In this document: one piece after another, positions 10,181-22,800 of the stretch | Position numbering within the stretch: position 1 is the first letter of the stretch | Layout: every line of letters starts with the position of its first letter | Assembly: GCA_029961685.1 (NCBI GenBank) | Contig: JARWKL010000008.1 | Location: forward strand, 40,564,821 to 40,628,820 | Direction: 5' to 3' | From: Aristolochia californica | Taxonomy: Eukaryota; Streptophyta; Magnoliopsida; Piperales; Aristolochiaceae | DNA: 64,000 bases | The notes under the pieces: generated by a model | What the model was told of the DNA's origin: nothing | The model's database searches: none | What the model saw: the letters and a program-made list of their open reading frames with translations, nothing else | Position numbers and translations under genes: made by a program

Positions 10181-13100
10181 TTACTTTCTAATTCTAATTC
10201 CAGGGATGTCCCTTAAACCCATTTTGTTAGCAGTCTTCCTGAACAAAGCAGGAGGCCGCTCCAAACCAATGGACTCACAAAATTTATTTGCTAGTTCAAC
10301 CAGCATTGTTTTATCTCTTCCTATTTCCCTGATTGAATTATAATAACCTAGCCAAGCATGATATGCCGCTTCTTTAACACTACTGTCAACCATCGAAATT
10401 GAGTTGTCCACCTGCATCACCTTCCAACCGTCACACACTAGTCCACTGAGTTGCAAATTACTTACTCTGGTAAAGCATTATATCTCCTCAATGACAAACA
10501 ATTAGCAAAGATCCTAATTTTTTTGGAAAAGTAGCACAGCATATTTATCTACTTCAGAAACACAAAACTAAAACACAAACCTTTACTTTCATGTCAGACT
10601 CTAGCTGTGGTAAAGGAGACCTTCGAATAGGAAGATCTTTTATTTCATCCAAGAAATATTCTTCCCAAGGTGCGAGCAACAATATGCCTTCTCCATCTTT
10701 ACCTTCACGCCCCGTCCTCCCAAGTCGGTGAATGTATTGTTCCCGATCCGTGGGAACACCCACCTTAGAGCAAATCAAGTTTTATCAGAACTCGCAGAAA
10801 ATAAATGAGTGAGCATTAGTACATAATAGTGAAAAGTGGATTACAAACATAAAATGTAAAAGAATGTAGAAGATATCCAAAAATGAGTACACAGTGATTA
10901 TGCATGTTCCAAGAATCATGATACAAGGACCAGAACAGTCAACAAATCAACAGTTCTTATGTGGAAATCAAATTACTGAGCTCTGCAGGTGTAATTAGGA
11001 TGGTCCTTTCATACAGATGCATCAATCAGAGTGGCACCCGGAAATATGGGCATCAGCAGGTTCTGATATACAGCCTAGATCAGAATCCAGTTTAGTCTGA
11101 CTGGATGAGACTAGAAAGTGCACACACAGTCTCAGCTGTTAAAGTCTTAGGCAAGAGTACTTCCCAGGAGGTCACCCATCCTAGAATTACTCTTGCCCAA
11201 ACTCGCTTAACTTCGGAGTTCTGAGTCAAATACCTAGCCAATACAACCCGAAAAGACTAGCCTTTTAAGGTGCGGAAAGCCAAGTACCTAACTCAGACCA
11301 CAAATTCTAACAAGAGTGGACGGAACCACTCTGACATCAGCATCCAATCACCAGTAAATGACGACATCTGGATCAGCATTCTTGATTTGATTATTGCAAT
11401 ATCCACCACAATCAGGATTCATATATCACAAGATCAGGCCATAACCAGTTGGCTGATATTTAACAACCTTATGTACACCCTAAATCTTTTATCTAACCTC
11501 TCAACACAAATTTTTTATCCAGTAACATGTTCAAGCTTAAATTCAGTAATCATTAAGTTCCCTTTAAGCCCTAATTGCCATGATGAATTACAAGAAATGA
11601 AGAGTTTGAAGTACATTGATTACCTGAATTACGAGACTGACATCAGGATAGTTCAAACCACGGGCTGAAACATCCGATGTGACAAGAATCAATCGCTTTG
11701 ATTCCCTAAACTCATCAGAAATACGAGTCCTGTAAATTTGAGGTTTTCGAGAGTGGATTTCTCGGACATTCAATTTCATCTCCCGAAGAAGTTGATAAAG
11801 AAGAGATGTTACCACAGCTGTTGTACAAAATACAATAACCTGAAGAAAAATCAAAGACATACTCTGCCATTGAGCTTAAAAGTTAAAGCAAATGAAACAA
11901 TGAAGCTGCTAATTGTGCTATTTGTTACACTGATGTGGACAAACCAACATCTTAGGCCCTTGCATTTGGTGTTATGCAGTTTGTCCACATGAAGCCCAAA
12001 ACAAGTAGTGCAGCCCAAGAAAGACTTCAAATAAAATAACTGAGTCAGCATTTGAAAGTGATAATTTCAATTCATTAATGTACTTTGTAGTCCACAACAC
12101 GCATGATATGTTCCTTCACAAGGTGATGAACTATGTAGAAGTGGTTTTCATGTGGTGCAACCATGTAACACTGCAACACCTGCAATTGATGAAGCACAAA
12201 AACATTCAGTAATATCCCAACCTCAACTCTCTTTGTTTTGGAGTTACAAATTTAAATTGCATACCCAATGATCATAAAGATGAGATGTTGCAAGAAAAAC
12301 ACTTTGTACCTTTTCATGCGTTTCCACATTTCTCAGCCCCACTGTATCAATGTAAACATGATCCTTTCTCAACACAAGTTGGGAAGTCCGACGAACCTGC
12401 ATTTTTTCACAACTCAACCAGTCTTTAAATCTGAACATAAATGTCTATTTATATAACTAAATGAAAGATTATCAGAAACTTTGTGATGAGCAAATGGTAG
12501 AAACACCTCTTTGGGGATTGTGGCAGAAAACAGCATTGTTTGCCTCTGGCGTGGCACACAATCAACTAACTTTTCTATATCCTTACGGAATCCCAGGTCC
12601 AATAAGTGATCAGCTTCATCAAGTATAAGTAATTTCAGACCCATTAAGCGAACAGAGAATCCAGATTTGTTCTCAATGTGTTCCAATAGTCTGCCAGGTG
12701 TTGCCACAATAATCTGTGAAGGTCACAAGAAAACACTAAAATTTTGCCAAAACGATAGAATATTGACAACAATATGAAGAATAGTAGGTATAACACCCTT
12801 CCCCGGTTAAGAGGGCCCTCTAAAATAATATGGTTTTTCTGTGAAACAATATGGCCTAATATGACCAATGACTGCTTCTGGAAAAGGTAGGTTACAATAC
12901 AACTGCCCAACGGCAAGGGTGATACGAGAGTATACATGAGCTTCAGCTTTGTATGTGCCACAGACATACTGCAGTGTTGGGGATTTGCTGTGTCCCAAAC
13001 TGGGGTAAAGAAGTTTAAGAAAAAAATCATTTTGTCTGTCTAACAGCGTACCTCAGATGGATTCGATTCTAGGCGCTTTAGATCATCCTTGAAACGGGTT

Positions 13101-16100
13101 CCTCCGATGAGAGTTTGGACACCAATGCCACTGTGATAATGTACAAGAACCTTTGCCTCCGCAGCAATTTGACTTGCGAGCTCTCTCGTGGGGCAAAGAA
13201 TGAGAACCAGAATAGGCGGGATCCTTTGATTTACATCACTACTTTTAGCTTTGACAACTGCTTCAATTGCAGGAAGCTGTTTTTGGTCAAAAGTTTAATA
13301 TAATGTATACAAGAAGAATGACAAAACGGTACGGTAAATTTAAGGAAAAAAAAACAATGGGAATTTACCAAAAATGCTGCACTCTTTCCAGTGCCTGTTT
13401 TAGCTTTGACTAAAACATCCTTCCCTGATCCAAAACTGACAGACAATTAGCATTGTGGAAAAAAAAAGCAAGGAAATTGAAAGATCCCTTAACAGTTGAG
13501 ATACAGGAACCATATCAATATAACTCTTTTCCACAGAGAAGGTTGATCATTTTTATTTTTTATTTTGAAATAGAACACATACATAACACTGAGAAGGTTG
13601 ATCATGGATAACATTTATAAAGGAAAAGGAATAAGAAAAGTAAATACAACACAGTTTTTGGCAGCCAGCAACAGGTACAGAAAGAAATTTATCTTTACAA
13701 ATTACTGACAAATGGCACACAACTTACAAGTTCATCATACATGACGCTTCTACAGGAGTCTTGACATAGGCATGGAACAAACCCCACTTTATAGACTAAG
13801 TTTGCACTTTAATCAGTCAGAAAACAAAAAACTAGAGTATGAACTTCAACAGGCCTCTAAACTAGAACGAATTGCTGCATTTCATCCCAGAATCAGTAAT
13901 CCAGCATAAACTCAAAAAGGACCAGGAATTTGGAGTAACAGTGTAGAAATTCATACCTAGAATGGGGAGATATCTAAGACTAGGCTATTAAACACAGTAG
14001 CGTCCTAATCCCTTCTATAATAGCAGATCCGATGCTCACATATTTGACATTCAAAAATTATAAATTTCCCACCAAGGAGTTAATGGTGTCATGTAACTAA
14101 GATTAGAAACTGAAAAGAAACAGTTAAAAATAAAAGAATTGCAGGAACAAAAAGTTGTACATCAGTTATAAGAATTTAGCCATGTAAAACGTGGTTTTGC
14201 ACTCAGATTTCTAGAGTTGTCCGTATTCTATCTCTGTTTCTAAGTTTAAGCTCTATTTTAAGTCAGTGCATAATCTTTCTTTTTAAACCTCATAGTCAAT
14301 TATCTTAAAGAGTTCTTACTTGTCTAACTTTCTGATGTTTTAGCACTCTCTTTGAAAAAGTTTATTAATAAAGTGACAATAAGACTGACTAATCACAGAA
14401 ATACCAGTTCAACAAGTCAATTTCCAACTCGATTCTCTGTTTTCTTCCATCCTACTCTTGCTGCTTCTCCATTATCTCTTTTCTTTCTTAACAAATTAAA
14501 AATGCCAGAATGATTGGAAAGTGATCTGGATTTAGTATACAAATTTGGGTGTGGTCTCCAAAACAGCAAGTTTGAATTTTTGAGTTAGATGTCATTCTTC
14601 TTGATTAGAGCAGGGTTTTTGGCATCCACCACTTGTTTTGTTTTCTTATATTTTATCCCCATGCTCTTGAGTCAAAGGGCTTGTTCCTGAGGGGATAGGG
14701 AAAATCCTCAATGGTTGTTAAGTGTTTGTGTTAGAAAATCAGCAGAGGCATTTTGGTCATTTTACCTTAGCTGTAATTTTTGGAGATGATATTATATTGT
14801 TCAGTATGTTTAAATTTCTTTGTAGTACAAAAGTCAGGTAATTTTGGTAAGTCTATTGTGACTAAATAGGGGTAGTTTTTGTAACTGTATAACACTTAAG
14901 TGAATAAGAAGAAGATGGGGGCATGCTTGACCCCCATCCAGAACAGTTTCTCTCACGCTCTCTTCTCTCTTTCCTCTCTCTCTCTCTCATTCTCTCTCCA
15001 AAACTCTCAATTTTTACTTATTTTTTTATCAGTTTGCCTATCCACATGCACTTGGGACAATGGGCTTGTTCCTGAGGGGATTGAGAAAATTCCTCGATTG
15101 TTGTAAAGTGCTTGTTATTTTAGTATAAGAACTTGGCCTGAGTCTCTGTAGTCCAAACTTGAGTTGTTGAGGAGTTATATGACTAAATACCCTTCCGTGC
15201 AGGGAACCAAATCCTTTGACTTATTGTCTTAAAATAAAGGTCAAATATTCTAAAACCAACCTTCCCTGATACAACAGAACCTTCTAAACTTTTTCTTTTG
15301 AAAACTAGTGTTTTCAAATTCTTCCTTTAGTTCTTTAAACTGATCATCTTGAAATTGTTTTTTTTATTCAAGTCCCACATGTTACTTTTTTAACTAATAA
15401 AGAAACTTCTAGAATTTTTCTTTGGAAAACTAGGGTTTTCAAATTCTTCTTTTAGTTCTTTAAACTGATCTTGTTGAAATAATTTTCTTATTTAAGTCCC
15501 ACATGTCACTCTTTAACTAATACTTGGGGCTGTGCCATGTTTTCATTACAGTAAGGATTCACTTAAACAAAGAATAATCCACCAAAGAAGGAGTATGCTG
15601 AAATTCTCCAGAACCAGGCTTCTCCTCATTTAAACTTGAAAGCCTGGCGCACCACTAGAAAGCTACAAGTGTAAAGGTAACAAGTATTCTGCTGATATAT
15701 CAATAAATGGAACAGTTATGGTATCAGAACACAAGAACATTGAAATGGCTTTCTTACATGTTGCCTTTAATGCTGTAGGGAAATCCACTAAGCGATACAT
15801 GTAATTCAAATTAAGTCTCAGAAAACACACTCACTTTAGCTTACTTTTCTGAAGATAACATGGAACTCCAAATAATGTTTGAACTGAACAAGAATTAAGC
15901 CAAGGGCTTCTTTTTCCAACACGATAACAATCAAGTCATGTCTATAATTCTTTAAGAATAATCACCACCAAAAGCCAAGTTAAAAGACAACAGAGCATTA
16001 ACTGTTGCAAACATACCCTCAAGGCAATACGACAAAGTGGCCTCTTGCACCTTGGTCATCTGCACATAGCCAGCTACTGTAAGTGCTTTGAGTGTCAATG

Positions 16101-17537
16101 GAGAAATATTGCACTCGTCAAACCTACAGAAATAGAAACAGGATATAAAGCTAATTAGACATCTGCTTTATTGTCATAGACTTCTTTCCGAAAATGCTGA
16201 AAGGTTTCAAAGACAACACAATTAAACCATTCCACGTGAGTGGACGCAAGCAATCTCAGTGAAAGGTTTATCAGCACAGTAACTCTTATACAACCGGTTT
16301 TTGAAATCTCCAAGCATAATCTAGGCTAAGGAGACAATGTAATAACACTAACGATGGTTGCTAGTAGCTATGTGTATTAAAAAAAATGCAAATCTTGATG
16401 ATAAGAAACTCGAAACAACCGAGGCAAATAATTCATCCAAATCATTCTCGCAATGCCTGTTAATGCCCTCTCCCTAGGAAGTGAATTTTTTTTCAGAACC
16501 AGTCATTACCTCTTCTCGCTGAGAAGTGAGCCCCTTCCCTCGATTTTTCTCTCTTCACGCTCAACAGAAGTTCTAGTTCGAAACTCTTCTCTGATCATCT
16601 GGACCTCAGCTGAGACATCCTTCTCTCCAATGGGACGCCAGGGAACCCGCCTCACTTTCTTTGCGTCATGATTCCTCAATGCTGCACTACTCATCATCTC
16701 CTTTCCTCTCCTTCTAACTCTAGAACCAGATTCCCCATCAAAATCTTCCATTTCTGACTCATTATCTTCACTGGATGAATTCCAACTTCTCCTAGATCTA
16801 TCTCTTGATCTCGAACGCTCACTAGTTTCAACAGAATAATACTTGTAACCAGTAAAACTTAACGGGAAATTAAATATACCAACGTAATCAGCCAAACTAG
16901 GCCTACCTCCCACGATCTTTACGGAATTAACAAATGATCCAGAAACATCGTGTCTAAGAGGACACGGAAAGATGGGTACTTCATCACCACTTCGAGAACA
17001 ATACTGCCTCCGGTTAACCGAATCAATTCCTGCACTTGGTCCACTCAAGCCGTCAAGCAAACGCCGCCCCCCAGAAACAATCTCTCTCACATCGATACGC
17101 GGAGCAGATCGGCTAATAAAATCACGCCCCCGCATTCTAGGAGACTGCGGAGGAGCCGACTTCAGGGGCCCATCGTCTTCATTCCACAAATCTTCAGCCC
17201 CCTCTTTCATGAATCGATCAGCCAGAGCCTTTACATGATCCTTGGCCGTCATGGGGCCGTGAGTAAGTCCTTCCTGCTCATCCGGGTAATGTTTTCCGGT
17301 AAGTTTGGCTCGTATTTGCGTTCGTATACGCGCCTGGTAGAGCTGCTTCTCCTGCTGGAGAAGATTTTTCTCCTTTTCCTTGGCTTTCTTCTCGTGGAGA
17401 CGTTTCCACTGCCATTTGTTGAGGCCCCCTGGGAACGTGCGGGGCCCGCCGCCCATGGAGCGGGCGAGCGTGAAGTTGCATATGAGCTTGGAGAGAGTAT
17501 TGGACGAGAGCTTTCTAAGGAGAGAGGACGCGGACAT
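10181..17537 (-). CDS. DEAD-box ATP-dependent RNA helicase, RH31/RH26 type, probably organellar
   Basis: Ten exons on the minus strand: 17537-16510, 16123-16017, 13424-13369, 13276-13052, 12713-12507, 12396-12310, 12179-12084, 11839-11624, 10763-10581 and 10411-10181. All junctions are GT-AG and in phase, giving 811 residues. Motifs in order: Q region beginning FDECNISPLTLKAL (from about 343), motif I AKTGTGKS (about 385-392), PTRELASQ, TPGR, DEAD (504-507), SAT (535-537), VIVFCTT, SARGLNYPDV and HRLGRTGR (686-693). The long N-terminal extension begins with a basic, Ser/Leu-rich, acid-poor stretch that suggests mitochondrial import; this part is inference. DEAD-box helicases unwind or remodel RNA using ATP. 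The assignment to the RH31/RH26/RH25 clade rests on the extension and on the C-terminus ending in GLRDIPGIRIRK. Motif I ends in Ser rather than the common Thr. Intron 2 (about 2.6 kb) and intron 8 (about 0.86 kb) hold repeats. Confidence 0.93.
11040..11312 (-). mobile_element. Cassandra-like LTR carrying a 5S rRNA-derived segment
   Basis: On the minus strand, 11224-11144 reads like the 3' two-thirds of plant 5S rRNA, including CTCAGAACTCCGAAGTTAAG, GATGGGTGACCTCCTGGGAA and the internal promoter region. It is flanked by non-5S sequence including CCTTAAAAGGCTAG, a layout I associate with Cassandra TRIM LTRs, which carry 5S Pol III promoter sequence. The true 5S 5' end (GGATGCGATCATACC) is missing, so it is not a 5S gene. 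The outer limits are approximate; a possible LTR start TGTTAGAATTTG lies near 11312. It sits in intron 8 of the helicase gene, same orientation. Confidence 0.72.
14658..15120. repeat. LTR-like insert flanked by about 75-bp direct repeats (helicase intron 2)
   Basis: 14660-14733 and 15045-15115 share GGGCTTGTTCCTGAGGGGAT, CCTC.AT.GTTGT and AAGTG.TTG. Between them lies TGTTAGAAAATCAGCAG... (14734) with an LTR-like order: AT-rich part, then a CT-rich leader with CTCTCTCTCTCTC at about 14974-14988. A TRIM or solo LTR with duplicated flank is likely, but no exact target duplication is visible. Confidence 0.5.
15291..15522. repeat. Tandem duplication of about 115 bp in helicase intron 2
   Basis: The units at about 15291-15403 and 15407-15522 share CTTCTA.A.TTTTTCTTT.GAAAACTAG.GTTTTCAAATTCTTC, TTTAGTTCTTTAAACTGATC and AAGTCCCACATGT, with scattered differences. 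Confidence 0.85.
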
Positions 17538-18745
17538 GGCGCTGGAGGGGAAGCCGGGGAATTGTTTGAACGAAGGGTTTAGGGTTTAAGAAGCAGGTAG
17601 AAGGTCTTTTTGTCATTTCAGGAAAGTAAAGGGGTAATTAAGTAAATTTGTTCACGGAGTGCAGCTTAGAAGACGGCGAAGGCTGTACCGGAGAAGAGAA
17701 ATTGGAGAGAGGGCATCTATGCAGAGAGGGAGTTGGGACGTCCGGGGAATCGTTCTCACCGGTGGGATCGTCATTACTGTCTCCGGCCGTCGATATATTC
17801 AAAAAAAGGGTTTAAGTCTCTCTCTCTTACTTTCTTCCGTTTTCTGTTCTTCCTGCCCCCAGAGTGAACGACAATGGGAAGGGGGACGGGGACGGGAGGC
17901 CGCCCTCACGCCGCCGGCAGTGGCGGGAGGCCGCCCTCCCTTTTTAAAAAAAAATAAAATAAAATTACATTAATCATAAATTTAAATCACATTTATGTTA
18001 TTTAAATCAGAAATTTTATTTTTATGGCATAGAGTAGTCAATAATTCAAGTACCCATTATCTCTTAATTCTTCAGTTCCAAGTTTATTTAAAAAAATAAA
18101 ATCAAGTAACAAAAGGTGAGGATGGTTCAGCAAAAGGTGAGATGAAGTGGTTTTGAGTCCATTCAATCCAGAATTTTCATTACCTTTGATTTCTCTACTC
18201 TCTTGAACTTTTTATTTTTATTACTGATATTGTTGTGTGATCATAAGGCATAAATTAATGCAACTAATAGTCATGAATGCCGAAGGAAATTGGTTAAGAA
18301 CAGACAGAAAGACTCCTGGCAAAATGAAGAAGACTCACGGCCATGCCTACCGTTCTCCTTTGTCGATCAGTAATGTTCCAACCATGTTCTTCAGGAAGCT
18401 GTAATCTATCTAGTTGCTGGTGTTGTACAGACGACATTTACAGATCTTCTTGTACTAGGGGAGTTCGTTGATCGCAGCAAGAGCCCATCCAGCAATCAAG
18501 AAAATATATCGGAAAAACTTAGTTGATCCTTGGGTGGTTTGACATATGAATTGCTAAAGCGGATCTGCAATGGAAGCTCAAAGCTCATCTACACAGTAAC
18601 GGCTATTAATTGGAGTTTTAAGTAATTTCCTTGCCTCAAATGAAAATAAAATTTAATTTCTGACGTGGAAAATTGTAACTTAACGCGGGTACTACCCGTT
18701 TTTGCCACGAAAAAGTGGCATTTTAGTAAATCTATTAAATAAGGG
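17538..18745. other. Divergent intergenic region between helicase and F-box genes
   Basis: Holds the helicase promoter side (17538-17870, moderately GC-rich) and a GC-rich block at 17880-17942 in which GGGAGGCCGCCCTC occurs twice, then AT-rich sequence. A possible TATA-like AATCTATTAAATAAGG lies at about 18727-18742, before a purine-rich leader. Short ORFs here look random. A stretch at 18280-18600 with fairly balanced composition has no open frame I recognise. Confidence 0.5.
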
Positions 18746-20753
18746 GGAGAAGGACCAAGAGGACAGAGACTGCAAGACTTGAGAAGGAAGACAGAGAGAG
18801 AGATGAGACGGGGAGGAGGATGGACGACGGAAGGTGGAATCTTTCGATCTCATTTTGTGTTCTTAATCGTTGGTTCGTTGCATTTTGATCGAATTCTGCT
18901 TTTGAGGATCGTTAGTTCACTTTTATTCTGGGTGTGTTCATTTGCTTTTTATCTTGATTGCATGTTAATCTCTGAGATTGCTCATTTTTTACTTATTTCT
19001 CTGGTTTTAGATTTCTTTATTTTGATCGAGGTTTGCTGATAAAGACTGATTGATTACTAACTCGGGAAGGAAGGGGAAGGAAGCAGGTAATTCTTCTTGG
19101 CCTCTATGGGTTTTTTGTTTTTTCTGTGCATTTCTGGTAATTATGTTACAATGACGAGGAGAAGATAAGAAATCATGAAGATGACAGACGCTACTGCAAA
19201 TTCGCAGTTTTGGGTAGTCTGGGTGATTAAAACGAAGACCTCAGATTTCATATCCCTTGCTCTTCTTTTTTTTTTTTTTTTTTTGGTGTTGAAAATAGTA
19301 GTGATTTTGACATTTAGGCTACTTCTTTTAATAAAATATTACGTGGGTTCACAAAACATTCTCTTTATGTTTTTTGTTTCATTAGTTAGATTTCCTCTGT
19401 TGTTGAATATCTCAATAATAACTTTGTTTTGTTGATTTTCTTTCGTTCTTTGAAATGATTTATCTATTTATTTGTTTATTTAGATACTCTTAAATGGGAA
19501 TAGTACAATCTGGAATTCCCATATTACATTTTTCAGGATCTCAGTCCTGGCAGAAAATAAATTTTAGAATTCAATGATTTTAATGGGGTGTCAGTGCCAC
19601 AGATGCTTGTTTTTCGTGAGAGATCTTTATCTCATAACTAGTTTTCTACAAGAAATTGTTATGTTGTGTCCAAAAGAAGTTGGAGAACGTTAGCTCTTCT
19701 AGCTTTGGTTTAAGTTACAGAGGCATTTGAGAAAACTGAAAACCGTAAGAACAACTCCCTCACAGTGACAGTATTTTCTTGTTCACTGATAATTTCATAG
19801 AAAATGAGGCTTTTTTTTAGAGAAAAATGTTCTGAAGCAAAATTTTCGTAAAAGCACCAGCTTTGGTAAACTAAAATTGGCTTGTTAATGCTGAAAAATG
19901 TATAGAATTGCCTGCTTTAAACTTTCTGTGCTGTTTCAGAAGGTTGCAAAATATGCTCTTACTATTCATGTGAAAATCTAGATTTTAAACTTTTTGGGTT
20001 TTGAAAGATTTGTTTAGAGGAGAGTCAGAGATATTAACCATTGAGTCAAAAATGAGGTTAAAATAAGATCTGCAAAAAGCTTATTCTTATTTTTCCTTAT
20101 TTAGCGATAAACTGAAGTTATTAGCTGTTTCTTGAAAATGAAATTTCAAACAATAATACAGGTGGCGAACAGAATAGACACGGATGAGCAAGAGATGAGG
20201 GACTTGTTTGTGCCGATAGATAAACTAGTAACCTCATTTAAATCTGCTCAACGTATGTGACTGCTTCAGGGATTTGGATCTCTTCAACATCTTGGATTCT
20301 ATTTTCTATTTCTCTAAGATCTAAGAATGTCAACATCCAATCTTCTCTACACTTGCATTCTTAATGGTCCCATGAGCTGTTGCTGGTAGTAGGAAGCTGC
20401 TCCCTTTGCTAAAACCATCTATATTAGTCTGGCATTGTTAGAATCTTATAAACTTTAGTGCAGTCCTTATATTCAAACCTTTTTCTTTTTTAAGGGATGC
20501 TGCTTAAATATTCATTAGCTTTCTTTCTTTTTTTTCAAATGAAGTAATCACTTCGAGAGTGGATACTTTAAACCTAAATACTTCCATACTCCCAGAGTGG
20601 ATTCTCTTTTTTCCTGATTAATTTTTCCTTGAAATAATTAGAAGAAAGAAGATTGGAGATAATTCAAATAGGAAATTCGTACAATTTTTCTTCACCTTTC
20701 TTGTTGTTGCAAAATTCTGAAATTCCTCCTGAATATCTCAGCAAGTTTTCAAG
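18746..20753 (+). other. Probable 5' UTR and leader introns of the F-box gene
   Basis: The purine-rich start (GAGGACAGAGACTGCAAGAC near 18760) and a consensus donor AG/GTAATT at about 19086, followed by long T-rich sequence with possible acceptors such as AATACAG/GTGGCG at about 20162, suggest a spliced leader for the gene starting at 20754. No coding sequence is supported here. Intron limits are inferred only from consensus. Confidence 0.35.
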
Positions 20754-22209
20754 ATGGAAGAGAGTGATCCATCAGTGAAGAGATGGGAAGACATGCAGAT
20801 CGATCTTCTGGTAAAAGTATTCCAGAAATTGACAGTAACGGAGTTGATTTCAGGCATTTCACAAGTTTGTAGCTCATGGCGGTTGGCTTGCATGGATCCA
20901 ATTCTCTGGAAGACTCTTGATCTTGGGCAGTGGAAATCTAACTATATCAAGGTTCACTCTTCGCCATACATATGGGTGGCCAATGAATCAAATAAGGAGC
21001 TCACTCGAGTGCTGAGAATTGCTGTGGGTCTTAGCTGTGGCAGCATAAATTGCATGATCTTTCATTACAATCTATACATGAATGACAAGCATTTGCTGCA
21101 TGTTGCTGAAGGGTATGTATCTCTTTTTAAGATATATTGATTAAGCTATGGAAAGTAATTCTACTGTGTCAAATCATCTGAAAATACTCCAGTCTGAATG
21201 GACTTCATCAAGCTGCAACCAGGCCTTCTGTCAGGCTTACAATATCTTTTTTGAAAAGGAGGCTTACAATATCTTAAAAGGCATATTTTTTTCGAAAGGC
21301 TTGATTAGCTCCATTAGAACCAATCAGTGTTGGCTCCACAATGAAGCAAATTCTAAAACTCAATTCTGTTATGATGGCTATACTATCATTTATGCTTGAG
21401 GGGGTGGATGTGACCAGTCATGGATCCTCATGATTTCTCTCAACTTAAATGAGTTTTTTTTTTTAACAGGATGATTTATGTATTTACAGAATTACCACAT
21501 CTTTCAATTTACCAGAAAAAAATTTCGTGTTTTCTGTTGAATAATTTGCTTCTGTTGGAAGATCATAGGTTTTGATAGTAGGTAGTCAACTCCAAAGCCT
21601 TGAACAGAAAAAACAAACAACTGAAGGGAATAGTACACATTTTATTGCAGATCTCCACATCTAAAAAGGCTTGTTTTACCGGGTTGGAACTTGATTACAA
21701 AGGATGCCATGATCAAGGCTATTCACATGTGGAAGGAGCTTGTGTCACTGACAATGCCTAGTGTCCGTAGCCCGAGTTATGTCATGGAGCAAATCGGAAG
21801 AAACTGTGAGAACTTCAGCGAGCTCAAGATCATGGGCCCCTGTGATGCCAAATTTGTGCAGGCCATAGCCACTTTCATTCCAAAGCTGAAGGTCCTTAGT
21901 CTGCGTTGCTCAAAGTTGTACATGGATGACTTGTTGATGATCTTGGATAACTTGAAGCAGCTCCAGGTGTTGAATATTTCCCATTGTGTCTTAATCGAAA
22001 ACAATCCACCCCCTGACCTGCCTAGATTTGTTCGGAAACTCGACATGGAAATTCTTGAGAAAGCTTCAAGGCTACAGTCTTTCATGTACTGCATGCAGGA
22101 GACATGTATTCCATGTCAAAGGGCAATTGCAGATGATGGTATTATGAGGTGGTACAATTATGAGGATCGGTTCTGGGCCACAGATGAGGTGAGCTCTCTT
22201 GCACATTGA
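20754..22209 (+). CDS. F-box/LRR-repeat protein, At3g48880-like
   Basis: Two exons, 20754-21112 and 21651-22209, joined by a 538-bp GT-AG intron (GAAGG/GTATGT ... TTATTGCAG/A), give 305 residues. The N-terminus, WEDMQIDLLVKVFQKLTVTE through CSSWRLACMDPILWKTLDL (about residues 11-60), is an F-box, which binds SKP1 in SCF ubiquitin ligases. Degenerate leucine-rich repeats follow (LVSLTMPSV, FSELKIMGP, LKVLSLRCS, LQVLNISHC), with a conserved C-terminal block CIPCQRAIADDGIMRWYNYE and a final WATDEVSSL. From memory this order matches Arabidopsis At3g48880 and relatives, also about 300 residues. The substrate is unknown. It lies head-to-head with the helicase gene. Confidence 0.93.
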
Positions 22210-22643
22210 GATTGTGGGGTTGTACAGAGTACAGGTTTTGTTTTTAGCAGCTCTCCTGTTTCTGGGATTGGAAAGTGAAACAGCTGGTGTACATTCTCTA
22301 TCTGGCTATTTCATGTAACTCCACAAATGTCTGTTACCTGCTGTATCTCCAAACTGGAAGCATTACTGTCTGTAATTTTCATTTATAAGATAAGAGTAAG
22401 TTGTAGAAGTTAAAAGTTTATGTAACTGGTTTTATGTAAAGCATTCTGTGAAAATTTTGAAGTTGTTTTCTTAGCCGAGCAGAATCTGCAATACTCTTCA
22501 ACCATCCTCAGAGAGTTCAATAGATGGATGTAAACAGGTAATTACTTTTTATGTTAAAAGTTAAAATGGGTAATAAATTAGACAAAATCCTGTTATGGGA
22601 TGGGGCTCCCCTACAGGCCAGCATAAGGGGAGTAGGGCTGGAT

Positions 22644-22800
22644 TGTGAGAATCCCTTTGTGAATAAGTGGGAGGAGGGTTTTGGTCAGTCGGTTCACTGC
22701 ATGAACAAAGCAACAATGGTGAAAATCTGTTTGTGATCAAGTGTGAGGAGAAGGGTTTAGTCAGTTGGCTCACTGCATGCACTAAAAAAAAAAAAAAAAA
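22644..22800. repeat. Imperfect 60-75 bp duplication ending in A18
   Basis: 22649-22706 and 22722-22783 share TTTGTGA..AAGTG.GAGGAG..GGTTT..GTCAGT.GG.TCACTGCATG. The second unit runs straight into about 18 A residues (to 22800). The A-tail suggests a retroposed or SINE-like origin, but no Pol III boxes or target duplication were identified. Confidence 0.6.

Noticed and set aside
11144..11224. Functional 5S rRNA gene
   Set aside because: The first third of 5S is missing and several conserved positions differ; it is better explained as the 5S-derived part of a Cassandra-like LTR.
11270..11668. 132-codon plus-strand ORF
   Set aside because: Lies mostly in helicase intron 8 and overlaps exon 8 in antisense; no domain.
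16950..17582. 210-codon plus-strand ORF
   Set aside because: Lies opposite exon 1 of the helicase gene, no recognisable domain.
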